Shown piece after piece: positions 1 through 10,399 of a stretch of DNA of 64,000 nucleotides. The DNA lies in contig NZ_JAGQCD010000010.1 of assembly GCF_024345975.1 (NCBI RefSeq), forward strand, positions 58,703 through 122,702, written 5' to 3'. Under the pieces are notes generated by a model. That model did not search any database. It saw only the letters and a program-made list of their open reading frames with translations, and was not told the origin of the DNA. The DNA comes from Cyanobium sp. Cruz-8D1. Its GTDB lineage: Bacteria > Cyanobacteriota > Cyanobacteriia > PCC-6307 > Cyanobiaceae. Made by a program: the position numbers and the translations under genes. Position 1 is the first letter of the stretch; each line of letters opens with the position of its first letter.

Positions 1-2316
1 TGGAGCCTTTGGCTGCCGGCCCTGCTGGCGACGCCCTTCGGCGAAGGCGATCCCCTCACCGGTCTTGATCTGTCCTTCACCGTGCTGCGCCTGCCGGCCC
101 TGCGGCTGGTGCTCAGCGTGATCCTTGCCCAGGGGCTGGTGGGGCTGGCGGCCTGCCTGCTGCTCACCATGGGCAAGAGCCGCATCCTGTCGGATCTGCG
201 CTTCGATGGCCTCAGCAAGGCCCAGCAGCGGGTGCTGCAGCCCCAGGTGGCGGCGCTGGCAGTCGTGTTGGCCCTGAGCAACGCCCTGGCGCCCTTCGAT
301 CTGATGGTGCAGGGCAGCGGCGTGGCCTCGGGGGCGGGCTTCGTGGATCTGCATGTGCGGCTGCCGCTGCGGCTGCTGTTCGCCGTGCTGCTGCTGCTGA
401 CGGCCTTCGCCCTGCTGGTGCCCCTGCCCCGGGGCTGGCTGCGGCGCGGCGCCCTGCTGCCCCTGGCCGGCACGGCCCTGCTGGTGCCCATCAGTGAGTG
501 GGTGCTGTCGCCCCTGGCCCAGCGCTTCTGGGTGCAGCCGAGGGAGCTGGTGGTGGAGGCCCCCTACCTGGAGCGCAGCATCAAAGCCACCCGCCGCGCC
601 TTCGGCCTGGAGCACGTGCGCAACCTGCGGCTCGAACCCCGCCAGGGGCTCACGGCCGCGGATCTGGCCAAGGCCCCCGGCACCCTCGACAACATCCGCC
701 TCTGGGACAGCCAGCCCCTGCTGGCCGCGAACCGGCAGCTGCAGCAGTTGCGCCTCTTCTACTACTTTCCTTCGGCGGATGTCGATCGCTATCCGCTCCA
801 GGGCAAGACCGCCCGCGACGGCTCCCAGCAGGTGCTGATCTCGGCCCGGGAGCTGGACAGCAGCGCCCTTCCCCCCGGCTCGCGCACCTGGCTGAACCGC
901 CATCTGGTGTTCACCAACGGCCACGGCTTCACTGTTTCGCCGGTGAATGCCTTCGGCGCTGACGGCCTGCCCCTGTTCTTCGTCAAGGACCTGGGCAGCA
1001 GCGGCCGGGTGCAGGGCCTTCCGGAGCTGGGCGTCACCGACCAGGAAGCCCAGGCGGCCCTGCCGGTGGGCAGCCCGAGCCTCTACTTCGCCTCCGGCCC
1101 CTCCCCTTACGCCATTGCGCCCACCAAGGTGAAGGAGTTCTCCTATCCGGAAGGCGAACTCAACGTCTACACCCACTACAACGGCACGATTGGCATCTCC
1201 CTCGCCCATCCACTGCAGCGGCTTGCCGCCTCGGTCTATCTGCGGGAACCACGGCTGCTGTTCACCGGCTCCTTCACCGACCGGTCGCTGCTGTTGCTGC
1301 GGCGGCAGGTGAACCAGCGCCTGACGGCCCTGGCGCCGTTCCTGCGCTTCGAAAGCCAGCCCTACCTGGTCACGGCCCGGGTGGCCGGCAGCAAGGGCTA
1401 CCGGCCGGAGCAATACCAGTACTGGCTCCTGGATGGCTTCACCACCAGCCGCTCCTACCCCTACAGCGATCCCAATCCCCAGGGCCTGCGCTACTTCCGC
1501 AATCCGGTGAAGGCGGTAGTGGATGCCCACGACGGCCGGCTCTGGCTTTACGTGAACGACGCCAGAGATCCGGTGCTGCGCACCTGGGTGCGCGCCTTTC
1601 CGGAACTGTTCCGGCCCCTCGCGGCCATGCCTCCGGGGCTGCTGGCCCACATCCGGGTGCCCAAGAGCCAGTTCGACATCCAGGCGGAACGGCTGCTGAG
1701 ATATCACGTCACCGACGTGCGCACCTTCTACAACGGTGACGACGTCTGGGCGGTGCCTAACGAGATCTACGGCGAAAGCAGCATGCCGGTGTCGCCCTAT
1801 CACCTGACCCTGCAACTGCCCGGCGAGCAGCGCTCCGAGTTCGTGCTGCTGCTGCCCTTCACCCCGCTGAAGCGCTCCAACCTGGTGGGCTGGCTGGCGG
1901 CCCGCAACGATCCGCCCCACTACGGGGAGCTGATGCTGGTGCGCTTCCCCCAGCAGCGGCTGCTGCTCGGCCCCCAGCAGGTCACGGCCTTGATCGATCA
2001 GGACCCGACGATCAGCTTCCAGTTCGGCCTCTGGAACCGGCTCGGCTCGCGCCTGTTCCGCGGCAATTTGCTGGTGCTGCCGGTGGGCGAAGGCCTGCTC
2101 TACGTGGAGCCGATCTACCTGCAGTCGAAGAGCAACGATCTGCCCACCCTGGTGCGGGTGGTGGTCACCGACGGCAGGCGCTTCGTGATGGAGCGCAGCC
2201 TGCGCCGGGCCTTGGAGCGGCTGGTGGACGAGGAGACCAGCGGCAAGGAGGCGGGCAGCGCCAGCCCACCCCTGCCCCTGCCCGCAGGAACACCGGTGCC
2301 GCTGCCACTGCCTTGA
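1..2316 (+). CDS. UPF0182 family membrane protein (5' end outside window)
   Basis: The frame is already open at base 1 (WSLWLPALLATPFGEG...), so the Met at 82 is internal and the N-terminus lies outside the window. Visible parts are hydrophobic segments in the first ~140 residues, the family's DPLTGLDLSF element just before base 82, and a long soluble C-terminal half. UPF0182 proteins are large (around 900 aa) bacterial membrane proteins of unknown function, common in cyanobacteria and actinobacteria. The C-terminus is proline-rich (PLPLPAGTPVPLPLP). The gene converges on the aldolase gene, and a terminator hairpin lies between them. Family assignment is firm; function is unknown. Confidence 0.85.
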   Translation, partial: WSLWLPALLATPFGEGDPLTGLDLSFTVLRLPALRLVLSVILAQGLVGLAACLLLTMGKSRILSDLRFDGLSKAQQRVLQPQVAALAVVLALSNALAPFDLMVQGSGVASGAGFVDLHVRLPLRLLFAVLLLLTAFALLVPLPRGWLRRGALLPLAGTALLVPISEWVLSPLAQRFWVQPRELVVEAPYLERSIKATRRAFGLEHVRNLRLEPRQGLTAADLAKAPGTLDNIRLWDSQPLLAANRQLQQLRLFYYFPSADVDRYPLQGKTARDGSQQVLISARELDSSALPPGSRTWLNRHLVFTNGHGFTVSPVNAFGADGLPLFFVKDLGSSGRVQGLPELGVTDQEAQAALPVGSPSLYFASGPSPYAIAPTKVKEFSYPEGELNVYTHYNGTIGISLAHPLQRLAASVYLREPRLLFTGSFTDRSLLLLRRQVNQRLTALAPFLRFESQPYLVTARVAGSKGYRPEQYQYWLLDGFTTSRSYPYSDPNPQGLRYFRNPVKAVVDAHDGRLWLYVNDARDPVLRTWVRAFPELFRPLAAMPPGLLAHIRVPKSQFDIQAERLLRYHVTDVRTFYNGDDVWAVPNEIYGESSMPVSPYHLTLQLPGEQRSEFVLLLPFTPLKRSNLVGWLAARNDPPHYGELMLVRFPQQRLLLGPQQVTALIDQDPTISFQFGLWNRLGSRLFRGNLLVLPVGEGLLYVEPIYLQSKSNDLPTLVRVVVTDGRRFVMERSLRRALERLVDEETSGKEAGSASPPLPLPAGTPVPLPLP

Positions 2317-2324
2317 GCGCCATG

Positions 2325-2347
2325 AAAAAGGGGGCCCAAGGCCCCCC
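2325..2347 (-). terminator. Rho-independent terminator of the aldolase gene
   Basis: Perfect 7-bp stem GGGGGCC / GGCCCCC with loop CAA at 2330-2346. It is flanked by AAAAA at 2325-2329, which reads as a U tract on the minus strand. It starts about 25 bp past the aldolase stop codon and separates two convergent genes. Confidence 0.85.
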
Positions 2348-2371
2348 GGAGGATCACTGGATGGACGCTGT

Positions 2372-3445
2372 TCAGGCGGCCACGGCGGTCTTGGGATCCA
2401 GGGCGCCCTTGGCGTAGAGGGCGGCGTAGTAGTTGATGTCGCGCTGCTTGATCTTGCTGGCGTTGCCGGCGCACCAGAACTGCTGGTAACGGTCGAGGCA
2501 GACCTTCTTCATGTAGGCCCGGGCGGGCTTGTTGAAGTGGCGGGGATCGAAGTTGGCGGGATCCTTGGCGGCGGCTTCCCGCACGGCGGCGGTGAAGGCG
2601 AGGCGGTTGTCGGTGTCGATGTTGACCTTGCGGACGCCATTGCGGATGCCTTCCTGGATCTCTTCGACGGGAACGCCGTAGGTCTCGGGGATGGCACCGC
2701 CGTACTTGTTGATCATGTCCAGCCATTCCTGGGGAACAGAGCTGGAACCGTGCATCACCAGGTGGGTGTTGGGGATGGCCTTGTGGATCTCAGCGATCCG
2801 GGAGATGGCCAGCACCTCACCGGTGGGCTTGCGGGTGAACTTGTAGGCGCCATGGCTGGTGCCGATGGCGATGGCCAGGGCGTCGACCTTGGTCTTGGCG
2901 ACGAAGTCGGCCGCCTCGGCGGGGTCGGTGAGCAGCTGGGAATGGTCGAGGGAGCCCTCGAAACCATGGCCGTCCTCGGCTTCACCCTTGCCGGTTTCCA
3001 AAGAACCCAGGCAACCCAGTTCGCCTTCCACACTCACGCCGATGGCGTGGGCCACATCCACCACTTCCTTGGTGACGGCCACGTTGTAGTCGTAGCTGGC
3101 GGGGGTCTTGGCGTCGGCCTCAAGGGAGCCGTCCATCATCACCGAGGTGAAACCGTTGGCGGCGGCGCCGTAGCAGGTGGCAGGGCTGTTGCCGTGGTCC
3201 TGGTGCATCACCACCGGGATGTCGGGATAGGTTTCCACCGCGGCCAGGATCAGGTGGCGCAGGAAACTTTCGCCGGCGTACTGACGGGCGCCACGGGAGG
3301 CCTGCAGGATCACCGGGCTGTCGGTTTCATAGGCAGCCTCCATGATCGACTGCACCTGCTCCAGGTTATTGACGTTGAAGGCAGGAATGCCGTAGCCGTT
3401 TTCTGCGGCGTGATCGAGCAGCAGACGAAGCGGTACGAGCGCCAT
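2372..3445 (-). CDS. fbaA: Class II fructose-1,6-bisphosphate aldolase
   Basis: 357-aa zinc-dependent aldolase that joins DHAP with glyceraldehyde-3-phosphate (or erythrose-4-phosphate) in the Calvin cycle and runs in reverse in glycolysis. I chose the start [15 protein letters not shown] because the open frame upstream of it looks non-coding and family proteins begin this way. Visible motifs: [11 protein letters not shown] near the N-terminus, the zinc-ligand segment VMHQDHGNS, the family motif [21 protein letters not shown], and GTSHGAYKF. Length and motifs fit the Calvin-cycle type (CbbA/FbaA). A class I enzyme elsewhere cannot be excluded. Confidence 0.95.
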   Translation of the reverse strand: MALVPLRLLLDHAAENGYGIPAFNVNNLEQVQSIMEAAYETDSPVILQASRGARQYAGESFLRHLILAAVETYPDIPVVMHQDHGNSPATCYGAAANGFTSVMMDGSLEADAKTPASYDYNVAVTKEVVDVAHAIGVSVEGELGCLGSLETGKGEAEDGHGFEGSLDHSQLLTDPAEAADFVAKTKVDALAIAIGTSHGAYKFTRKPTGEVLAISRIAEIHKAIPNTHLVMHGSSSVPQEWLDMINKYGGAIPETYGVPVEEIQEGIRNGVRKVNIDTDNRLAFTAAVREAAAKDPANFDPRHFNKPARAYMKKVCLDRYQQFWCAGNASKIKQRDINYYAALYAKGALDPKTAVAA

Positions 3446-3549
3446 GGGAAATCTCGCGGTTTTGGGTGGGTACGGTTGGGGAGAACCGTGGTCGAAGGAC
3501 GGCTGGCGGGATCCTCCCGCCGGGTCTGACGGGGAGTCTAGGGGATGCC

Positions 3550-4632
3550 CTACGGGCCTCCTGTGCCCAGGCGAGCCCAGTCGCAGCAGCGCTGGCTGGT
3601 CACCGCCTCGGCGAGCCCCGGCAGCATCGGCCGGCGCTCCCGCACCGCCTGCGACCACCAGCCCAGCAGCCGTCGCACCGGGGCGATGCGGCCGTCCTCC
3701 CAGGTGCGGCCATAGGCGAGGGTCGGATCGGCCTGGATGGGCCTCAGGGCCTCACCCGGCCGGGCCATCCACAGCTGCATGCCGTGCACGTAGTCAGCCT
3801 GGTTGCTGGAGCCCAGCACCAGGGTGGCCTCGCTGCCGTAGAGCTCGATCCAGTAGCCCCGTCCCGCCCGAGCCACCGAGGAGAGGGTCAGCTGGGCGGG
3901 GACGGCCCGGCCCCGATGGTCTTCGAGGTCGAGCTGGATCAGGGCGCTGTCCTCGGCATCCACCGTTGCCATGACGCTGGAGCCGGGGAGGGGCCGCTCG
4001 CCGATGGCGGTGCTCAGCCGGGCCCTGAGGCCGCGACTGGGGCCGACCAGCCAGTGCAGGGTGTCGAAGGCATGGGTACCGAGGGCACCGAGCACGCCGC
4101 CGCCGGCGGCCGCCTGGGAGTACCAGGTGTGGGGGCGGCGCGGATCGGCGCGACTGCTCATCAGCCAGTCAAATTTCACCAGCCAAAGATCCCCCAGCAC
4201 CCCCTGGGCGACCAGGGCCGCCAGCTGCTGGACATGGGGCACGGCCCGGTACTCGAAGTCCACCGCCACCCCCAGGCCCCGTTCGATGGCGAGGCGCTGC
4301 AGCTCCTCCACCTGCTCGGCGTTCAGCGCCACCGGCTTCTCCAGCAGCAGGTGCTTGCCGGCCTCCAGGGCCGCCCTGGCCAGGGCGAAACGGGGCTCAG
4401 GGGGGGTGGCGATCACCACCGCCTCCACGGCCGGATCGGCCAGCAGGGCGGCGAAATCGTCAAAAGCGGGCAGTTCCGCCGCCTCTCCGGCGGCGGCGGC
4501 CCGCTCAGGGCGTGGATGCCAGAGGGCCACCGGGTCGGTGCCCGGGCAATCGCGCAGGGCCGGCAGGATCACTTTCTCGCCGAAGCCAAGGCCAGCGACG
4601 GCAACCCGCAGGGGAGCGTCAGGCCGTCGCAT
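3550..4632 (-). CDS. Gfo/Idh/MocA family oxidoreductase
   Basis: 360-aa NAD(P)-dependent oxidoreductase. The Rossmann fold begins [17 protein letters not shown]. The ATPPEP segment is followed by [14 protein letters not shown], which contains the EKP signature of the family, and a C-terminal GFO_IDH_MocA substrate domain follows. The start [10 protein letters not shown] is chosen because it lies immediately before the Rossmann glycines; a longer upstream opening is not family-like. Its 5' end overlaps the last 14 bases of the preceding exported-protein gene on the same strand, suggesting translational coupling with accD and that gene. Substrate is unknown; sugar-like or bilin-like compounds are both seen in the family. 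Confidence 0.85.
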   Translation of the reverse strand: MRRPDAPLRVAVAGLGFGEKVILPALRDCPGTDPVALWHPRPERAAAAGEAAELPAFDDFAALLADPAVEAVVIATPPEPRFALARAALEAGKHLLLEKPVALNAEQVEELQRLAIERGLGVAVDFEYRAVPHVQQLAALVAQGVLGDLWLVKFDWLMSSRADPRRPHTWYSQAAAGGGVLGALGTHAFDTLHWLVGPSRGLRARLSTAIGERPLPGSSVMATVDAEDSALIQLDLEDHRGRAVPAQLTLSSVARAGRGYWIELYGSEATLVLGSSNQADYVHGMQLWMARPGEALRPIQADPTLAYGRTWEDGRIAPVRRLLGWWSQAVRERRPMLPGLAEAVTSQRCCDWARLGTGGP

Positions 4633-5041
4633 CGCTCTCCTGGGACAGGCGGGCGGCCGCGCAGGCGGCGTGCAAGACCCGGATTGTGAGGTTGTCGCCG
4701 GCGGCGGCTTCCCAGGTGGCGCCCCAGCGGGGCAGGCCGTTGACCGACGTGTCGCGGTAGAGCTCCTCATCGCAGTCGAGCTGCATCACATACAGCTGCC
4801 CGACAGGGGCGCGATCGTCCTCGGCCGCATCGGGGGCGGCGGCGGGCTGGAAGCGGCTGAGCACCGAGAGGCGACCCTCGCGATCGAAGCGCAGGCTGCC
4901 GGAGTCCCACCACTGGCGGCCCTCAGGGCTGGCCTCCACCTCCTGCCAGTCGACCGGACCGGCCCAGACGGCAGCGGGAGCGGCGAACCAGAGGCCGAGC
5001 ACCAGCAGGGCAGCGAACAGCCGGCCTGCGCCGCTTTTCAT
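4619..5041 (-). CDS. Small exported protein, surface-adhesin-E-like, cyanobacterial
   Basis: 140-aa protein with a clear Sec signal peptide (MKSGAGRLFAALLVLGLW, predicted cleavage after AVWA). The mature part has the layout of picocyanobacterial exported proteins annotated as surface-adhesin E-like: W-rich start, WWDSGSLRF, then QLYVMQLDCDEELYRD and C-terminal cysteines. I used the ATG at 5041 since it gives the best signal peptide. A GTG at 5053 would overlap the accD stop by 4 nt (GTGA) and is the alternative. It sits between accD and the oxidoreductase in one transcription unit. Function is unknown. Confidence 0.7.
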   Translation of the reverse strand: MKSGAGRLFAALLVLGLWFAAPAAVWAGPVDWQEVEASPEGRQWWDSGSLRFDREGRLSVLSRFQPAAAPDAAEDDRAPVGQLYVMQLDCDEELYRDTSVNGLPRWGATWEAAAGDNLTIRVLHAACAAARLSQESDATA

Positions 5042-5049
5042 GGCGCCCC

Positions 5050-5940
5050 TCACGGTGCGACGGGCAGGGCCAGCCGCACGCTGCCGTGCAGGCGCAGCAG
5101 GGTGGCCAGGGTGACGCGCAGCTGGGGCCGGGGCACGATCGTGTCCACGAAGCCGTGGTCCTGGAGGTACTCGGCGGTCTGGAAACCGTCGGGCAGCTTT
5201 TCGCCCAGGGTCTGCTCGATCACGCGCCTGCCGGCGAAGGCGATCATGGCCTTGGGCTCAGCCAGAATCAGATCGCCCAGCATGGCGAAGCTGGCCGTGA
5301 CCCCACCAGTGGTGGGATGGGTGAGCAGGGGCAGGTAGAGCAGCTCGGCGCTGCGGTGGCGCTGCAAGGCGCCGGACACCTTGGCCATCTGCATCAGGCT
5401 CAGCATCCCCTCCTGCATGCGGGCGCCGCCGGAGGCGCAGACGATCAGCAACGGGTAGCGGCGGGCTGTGGCCAGTTCCACCAGGCGGGTGAGCTTCTCG
5501 CCCACCACCGAGCCCATGGAGCCGCCCATGAAACGGAAATCCATCACCCCCAGGGCCAGGGGCATACCTTCCAGCCGGCAGAGGCCGGTGACCACCGCAT
5601 CGCGCAGGCCCGTGGCCCGCTGGGTGTCCCGCAGCCGGTCGGCATAGCTGCGCCGGTCCTTGAAGGCGAGGGGATCGGTGGGGGCCAGATCGGCATCGAT
5701 GGGCTCGAAGCTGCCCTCATCGGCGATCAGGCGGATGCGCTCGCTGCTATCGATGCGGTGATGGTGGCCGCAGCCCTTGCAGACGCTGGCGTTGGCGATC
5801 AGATCCTTGCGATAGACCACCAGGCCGCATTCGGCGCACTTGCTCCAGAGGCCATCCCCCTCGTCGGCTTCAGGCCCCTTGCTGGCCCGCACGGCCGGGG
5901 CGTTCTTGCGGCGATCGGCGAACCAGTCGAACAGAGACAT
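5050..5940 (-). CDS. accD: Acetyl-CoA carboxylase carboxyltransferase subunit beta
   Basis: 296 aa. With AccA it transfers the carboxyl group from biotin to acetyl-CoA, the first step of fatty acid synthesis. An N-terminal four-cysteine zinc ribbon is visible ([13 protein letters not shown], then CKGCGHHHR). It is followed by the crotonase-like carboxyltransferase core with [22 protein letters not shown] and [16 protein letters not shown]. Length is normal for the bacterial or plastid subunit. The stop codon abuts the next small exported-protein gene. Confidence 0.96.
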   Translation of the reverse strand: MSLFDWFADRRKNAPAVRASKGPEADEGDGLWSKCAECGLVVYRKDLIANASVCKGCGHHHRIDSSERIRLIADEGSFEPIDADLAPTDPLAFKDRRSYADRLRDTQRATGLRDAVVTGLCRLEGMPLALGVMDFRFMGGSMGSVVGEKLTRLVELATARRYPLLIVCASGGARMQEGMLSLMQMAKVSGALQRHRSAELLYLPLLTHPTTGGVTASFAMLGDLILAEPKAMIAFAGRRVIEQTLGEKLPDGFQTAEYLQDHGFVDTIVPRPQLRVTLATLLRLHGSVRLALPVAP

Positions 5941-5976
5941 GGGGCGACGGAAGCAAGGGTGACGGCAGATCAGTCA

Positions 5977-6828
5977 TTAAAGACCCAGACCCCACAAGCG
6001 CAGCCAGGGGGCGTGGCCGCCGATCCAGACGGCCAGGGCACCGGCGGCGAGAAAGGGGCCGAAGGGGAAGGGCTGCTGGCGGCCGAGCCGACCGGTGAGG
6101 CGGGCCAGGCCGCCGATGATGGCGCCACCGAGCACAGACAGGCTGACGGCCAGGCCCAGGCCCAGCGGTCCGAGCCAGGCCCCCATCAGGGCCGCGAGCT
6201 TGGCGTCCCCCAGGCCCAGGGCCGGCCGGCCCATCGCCTTCTCGGCCAGGGCGCTGAGGGCCTCGAAGCCGAGCAGACCGACGGCCACAGCCAGCAGGTG
6301 GGAGAACAGCAGGGTGCGTCCGACCACGGCCCCCTGCTGGAAGCCGACGGCGGCGGTGAGCGCCAGGCCGAGCAGCACCCCCCAGCGGCAGAGGGGTTCC
6401 GGCAGCCAGAGGCTGTCGAGGTCGATCAGGGCCAGGGGCAGCAGCCAGCTGGCCAGCAGCCAACCCGCCGCCAGCAGCAGCCAGGGGCTGGGATCGGGGC
6501 CCATCGCCGCGGGGCGGGCGAAGAGCATCGCCACCCAGAGGCCGGCGGTGAGCAACTCCACCAGGGGATAGCGGACGGCGATGGCCGCCTGGCAGTGGCG
6601 GCAGCGGCCGCGCAGCAGCAGCCAGCTGAGCAGCGGCAGGTTCTCGAACCAGGCCAGCGAGGCACCGCAGCGGGGGCAGTGGCTGCCGGGGAACACCAGC
6701 GATTCCTCCCGCGGCAGCCGCCAGACCACCACGTTCAGGAAACTGCCGATGCAGGCGCCGGCCAGGGCCACGACGGGGGCCAGCAGGAAGAGTGGCAGAG
6801 CCGAAGACAGGGACGGGGCTGGGGTCAT
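5977..6828 (-). CDS. pilD: Prepilin peptidase / N-methyltransferase
   Basis: 283-aa polytopic aspartyl protease that cleaves type IV prepilin leaders. The N-terminal cytosolic domain carries the two CxxC pairs (HCPRCG and CRHC). A GLGDAKLAALMG segment provides the GxGD active-site aspartate, and the other aspartate is in LALIDLDSLWLPE. Eight or so hydrophobic segments are visible. The gene overlaps the preceding hypothetical gene by 4 nt (ATGA), implying coupled translation. Relevant to type IV pili, motility and DNA uptake in cyanobacteria. Confidence 0.93.
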   Translation of the reverse strand: MTPAPSLSSALPLFLLAPVVALAGACIGSFLNVVVWRLPREESLVFPGSHCPRCGASLAWFENLPLLSWLLLRGRCRHCQAAIAVRYPLVELLTAGLWVAMLFARPAAMGPDPSPWLLLAAGWLLASWLLPLALIDLDSLWLPEPLCRWGVLLGLALTAAVGFQQGAVVGRTLLFSHLLAVAVGLLGFEALSALAEKAMGRPALGLGDAKLAALMGAWLGPLGLGLAVSLSVLGGAIIGGLARLTGRLGRQQPFPFGPFLAAGALAVWIGGHAPWLRLWGLGL

Positions 6829-7187
6829 GGCAGCGGGCGGCTGCCCCCCCCTCGGGCGCTGCGGCCACGGGCAGAGCGGGGACGCAGCAAGTCCAACGGC
6901 ACGAACTGCTCATCCGGCAGGAGGATCGGCGCTTCGAACACCACCCGTCCCTGGGGACCGGCGCCGAGAAGGACCACGCCCAGTGGCTCAGGCGCCGTGG
7001 GGCAGGACTCCAGGAAGCGGAAATAGACCCGGCGGGCGTGGCGCAGGAGCTCAGCGCTGTTGATGCGATCGAAGCGCAGGGAGCCCAGGGACGCTGTCGC
7101 CGAGGACTCCCCGCCACGGATCTGGAAGGAGGGACTGCCGGATCCGGAGGAGGTGATGGTGGGGGGCTGGGCGGTGATGGGATTCAC
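6825..7187 (-). CDS. Conserved hypothetical protein coupled to pilD
   Basis: 120-aa soluble protein with no signal peptide and no recognised domain. The N-terminus is Ser/Gly/Pro-rich. The central part (residues ~35-95) looks folded: LGSLRFDRINSAELLRHARR, then LGVVLLGAGPQGRVVFEAP and LLPDEQFVPLDLL. The C-terminus is basic and low-complexity (RSARGRSARGGGSR). Its stop overlaps the prepilin peptidase start (ATGA), so the two are probably co-expressed, but nothing in the sequence ties it to pilus assembly. Confidence 0.65.
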   Translation of the reverse strand: MNPITAQPPTITSSGSGSPSFQIRGGESSATASLGSLRFDRINSAELLRHARRVYFRFLESCPTAPEPLGVVLLGAGPQGRVVFEAPILLPDEQFVPLDLLRPRSARGRSARGGGSRPLP

Positions 7188-7219
7188 CGATTCCTTTCCG
7201 GCGATCTTAGGGCCGAAAG

Positions 7220-7241
7220 GAAGATCAAGAGGTTGATCTTC
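7220..7241 (-). terminator. Hairpin at the 3' end of prk
   Basis: Perfect inverted repeat GAAGATCAA / TTGATCTTC with a 4-nt loop, overlapping the prk stop codon. On the minus strand it is followed only by a weak T-containing stretch, so it may act as a terminator or as an mRNA-stabilising structure. Confidence 0.5.
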
Positions 7242-8142
7242 AGCCGAGTTTCTTCTGCTCCTCGATCATCTTGTGGATGATCGGAGTGAGGATGATCTCC
7301 ATCGCGAAGCCCATCTTGCCGCCGTTCACCACAATGCTGGTGGGGCTCGACATGAAGGAGTCGTGGATCATGCTCAGCAGGTAGGAGAAGTCGATGCCCC
7401 ACTTCTCCCGGGCACCCTTGCGGAAGTGAATGATGACGAAGCTCTCGTCAGGAGTGGGGATGTTGCGGCAAATGAACGGGTTGGAGGTGTCCACCGTGGG
7501 CACCCGCTGGAAGTTGATGTCAGTGAGGCTGAACTGGGGGCAGATGTGGTTGATGTAGTCGGGCATGCGACGCAGGATCGTGTCGACGATCGCTTCGGCC
7601 GAGTAGCCGCGCTCGGCGTTGTCGCGGGAGATCTTCTGGATCCACTCCAGGTTGGCGATCGGCACCACACCGATCAGCAGATCCACCATCGAGGCCACGT
7701 CGTAACCTTCGCCCACCACGCCGCCGTGGAGGCCTTCATAGAAAAGAAGGTGGGTGTCGGAGGGGATGGATTCCCAGGGAGTGAATTGGCCGGGCTCCAG
7801 GCTGGTGCCCAGGCGAGCGTTGTGCTCTGCCGCCTCCTCCACCGAGTGGAGGTAGTAACGGCGGTCGCCGCTGCCGGTCTGGCTGTAGGTGCGGAACAGC
7901 TCTTCGAGCTTGTCGAAGATGTTGGCCTCGGGGCCGAAGTGGGAGAAGTTCTCCCCGCGGGACTGGGCTTCGGCCATCGCCTGCTTCATCGGGCCGCGCT
8001 CGAAGCGGTGGAAGCTGTCGCCTTCCACGACCGCCGGGACGATGCCCTCGCGGGAGAAGATGTGCTCGAAGGCCCGTTTGACGGTGCTGGTCCCCGCTCC
8101 CGAGGAACCGGTGACTGCCACGACCGGGTGACGCTTCGACAT
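7240..8142 (-). CDS. prk: Phosphoribulokinase, class I (proteobacterial) type
   Basis: 300-aa kinase making ribulose-1,5-bisphosphate from ribulose-5-phosphate and ATP. The P-loop is GSSGAGTST (residues 12-20), the form seen in the Rhodobacter class I enzyme. The class II cyanobacterial/plant P-loop has GDSGCGKST with a redox cysteine. Other family segments are VVEGDSFHRFERGPMKQA, LLFYEGLHGG, VPIANLEWIQKI and FQRVPTVDTSNPFI. The thioredoxin-target cysteine in the P-loop is absent, so regulation should differ from plant-type PRK. Length is that of class I (about 290-300 aa). Confidence 0.95.
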   Translation of the reverse strand: MSKRHPVVAVTGSSGAGTSTVKRAFEHIFSREGIVPAVVEGDSFHRFERGPMKQAMAEAQSRGENFSHFGPEANIFDKLEELFRTYSQTGSGDRRYYLHSVEEAAEHNARLGTSLEPGQFTPWESIPSDTHLLFYEGLHGGVVGEGYDVASMVDLLIGVVPIANLEWIQKISRDNAERGYSAEAIVDTILRRMPDYINHICPQFSLTDINFQRVPTVDTSNPFICRNIPTPDESFVIIHFRKGAREKWGIDFSYLLSMIHDSFMSSPTSIVVNGGKMGFAMEIILTPIIHKMIEEQKKLG

Positions 8143-8222
8143 CGACTCAGGGGGGTTCAGAGGGTGTGAGTTTGGCAGGTCGCCGGTCCGTACCCCCCAC
8201 AGCCGTTACCTGGCAGGGGACT

Positions 8223-9305
<1,083 letters not shown>

Positions 9306-9333
9306 CGCGAGGGGGGCCGCTCAGGAGGCGAGG

Positions 9334-10362
9334 CTACTTCTGCAACTGCCGCAGGGTACGGGCCATGTCGGGCAGCTTGTTGAAGACGGCGGAGCAGCGC
9401 AGCCAGAGGCGGTTGGGGATGGCGGGGTAGCCGCTGACCACCTCGCCGGCGGCGATCTCGCCGTGGATGCCGGACTTGGAGGAGGCGATGGCCCGGTCGC
9501 CGATCACGGCCCGGTTGGCCACGCCCACCTGGCCGGCGAGGATCACACCGTTGCCGAGCACGGCACCGCCGGCGATGCCCACCTGGGCGGCCAGGGCACA
9601 GCCCTGGCCCGTGATGACGCCATGGCCGACATGAACGAGGTTGTCAATCTTGGTGCCGGCGCCGATGCGGGTCTCTCCCACGGAGGGACGATCGATGGTG
9701 GAGCCGCAGCCCACCTCGACGCCGTCCTCGAGCACCACCTGGCCGGTCTGGGGCATCTTCACCCACCCCGAAGCGGTGGGCACGAAACCGAAGCCCTCGG
9801 CGCCGATCACCGCCTGCGACTGCACCACGCACCCCGCCCCGAGGCGGCTGCCGGGGTGGAGCACCGCCTGGGCATGGATTTCGCAGCCTTCGCCGAGCTG
9901 CACATCCTCATAAAGGACGACCCCGGGATGGAGCACGCAGCCGCTTGCCACAACGCAATCGGTACCGACCACCACGTGGGCACCCACATGCACCTCGGCA
10001 GCCACAGCAGCGCTGGGGTCGACCACGGCGCTCGGGTGGATCCCCGGGGGCTTCGGGGTGGCCGGATGCAGGGCGGTGAGGGCCTCAGCGAAGCCGAGAC
10101 GCGGATTGGCGAGCGCCACCCAGGCCAGGCCACGCTCGCTGGCCAGCTGCTGCAGCTCCCCGTCGAGGGGCAGCAGCAGGGCGGCGGCACCGCTGGCGGA
10201 AAGGGCCGCCGCCAGAGCGTTGCCGGGCTCGAGGAAGGCCAGCTGGCCGGGGCCGGCGCGATCCAGCGCTTCGGCGCCCGAGATCTCTGGATCCCCTGCC
10301 AGGTGCCGGGGGCTGCCGTCCTGCACGGCGCCGATCCGGGTGAGCAGGCTGCTGAAGCGCAT
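9334..10362 (-). CDS. lpxD: UDP-3-O-acylglucosamine N-acyltransferase
   Basis: 342-aa lipid A biosynthesis enzyme that adds the N-linked acyl chain to UDP-3-O-acyl-glucosamine. The start [11 protein letters not shown] is chosen; the open frame upstream overlaps the deacetylase gene. An N-terminal uridine-binding domain (residues ~1-100) is followed by a long left-handed beta-helix of hexapeptide repeats. The catalytic histidine is probably in [12 protein letters not shown]. Its presence confirms an LPS outer membrane. Confidence 0.94.
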   Translation of the reverse strand: MRFSSLLTRIGAVQDGSPRHLAGDPEISGAEALDRAGPGQLAFLEPGNALAAALSASGAAALLLPLDGELQQLASERGLAWVALANPRLGFAEALTALHPATPKPPGIHPSAVVDPSAAVAAEVHVGAHVVVGTDCVVASGCVLHPGVVLYEDVQLGEGCEIHAQAVLHPGSRLGAGCVVQSQAVIGAEGFGFVPTASGWVKMPQTGQVVLEDGVEVGCGSTIDRPSVGETRIGAGTKIDNLVHVGHGVITGQGCALAAQVGIAGGAVLGNGVILAGQVGVANRAVIGDRAIASSKSGIHGEIAAGEVVSGYPAIPNRLWLRCSAVFNKLPDMARTLRQLQK

Positions 10363-10399
10363 TCCCCAGGGGGCGGACGTCCCGGATCGTAGGCCCCAC

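Noticed and set aside
3505..3521. Terminator between the Gfo/Idh and aldolase genes
   Set aside because: A perfect GGCGGGA/TCCCGCC hairpin is present but has no T tract on either strand; it may be incidental or a leader structure of the aldolase mRNA.
2537..3529. 330-aa plus-strand frame
   Set aside because: Antisense to the aldolase gene, with Gly/Val/His-rich sequence and no family motif.
5086..7026. 646-aa plus-strand frame
   Set aside because: Mirror frame of accD and pilD; Gln/Gly-rich, no domain.
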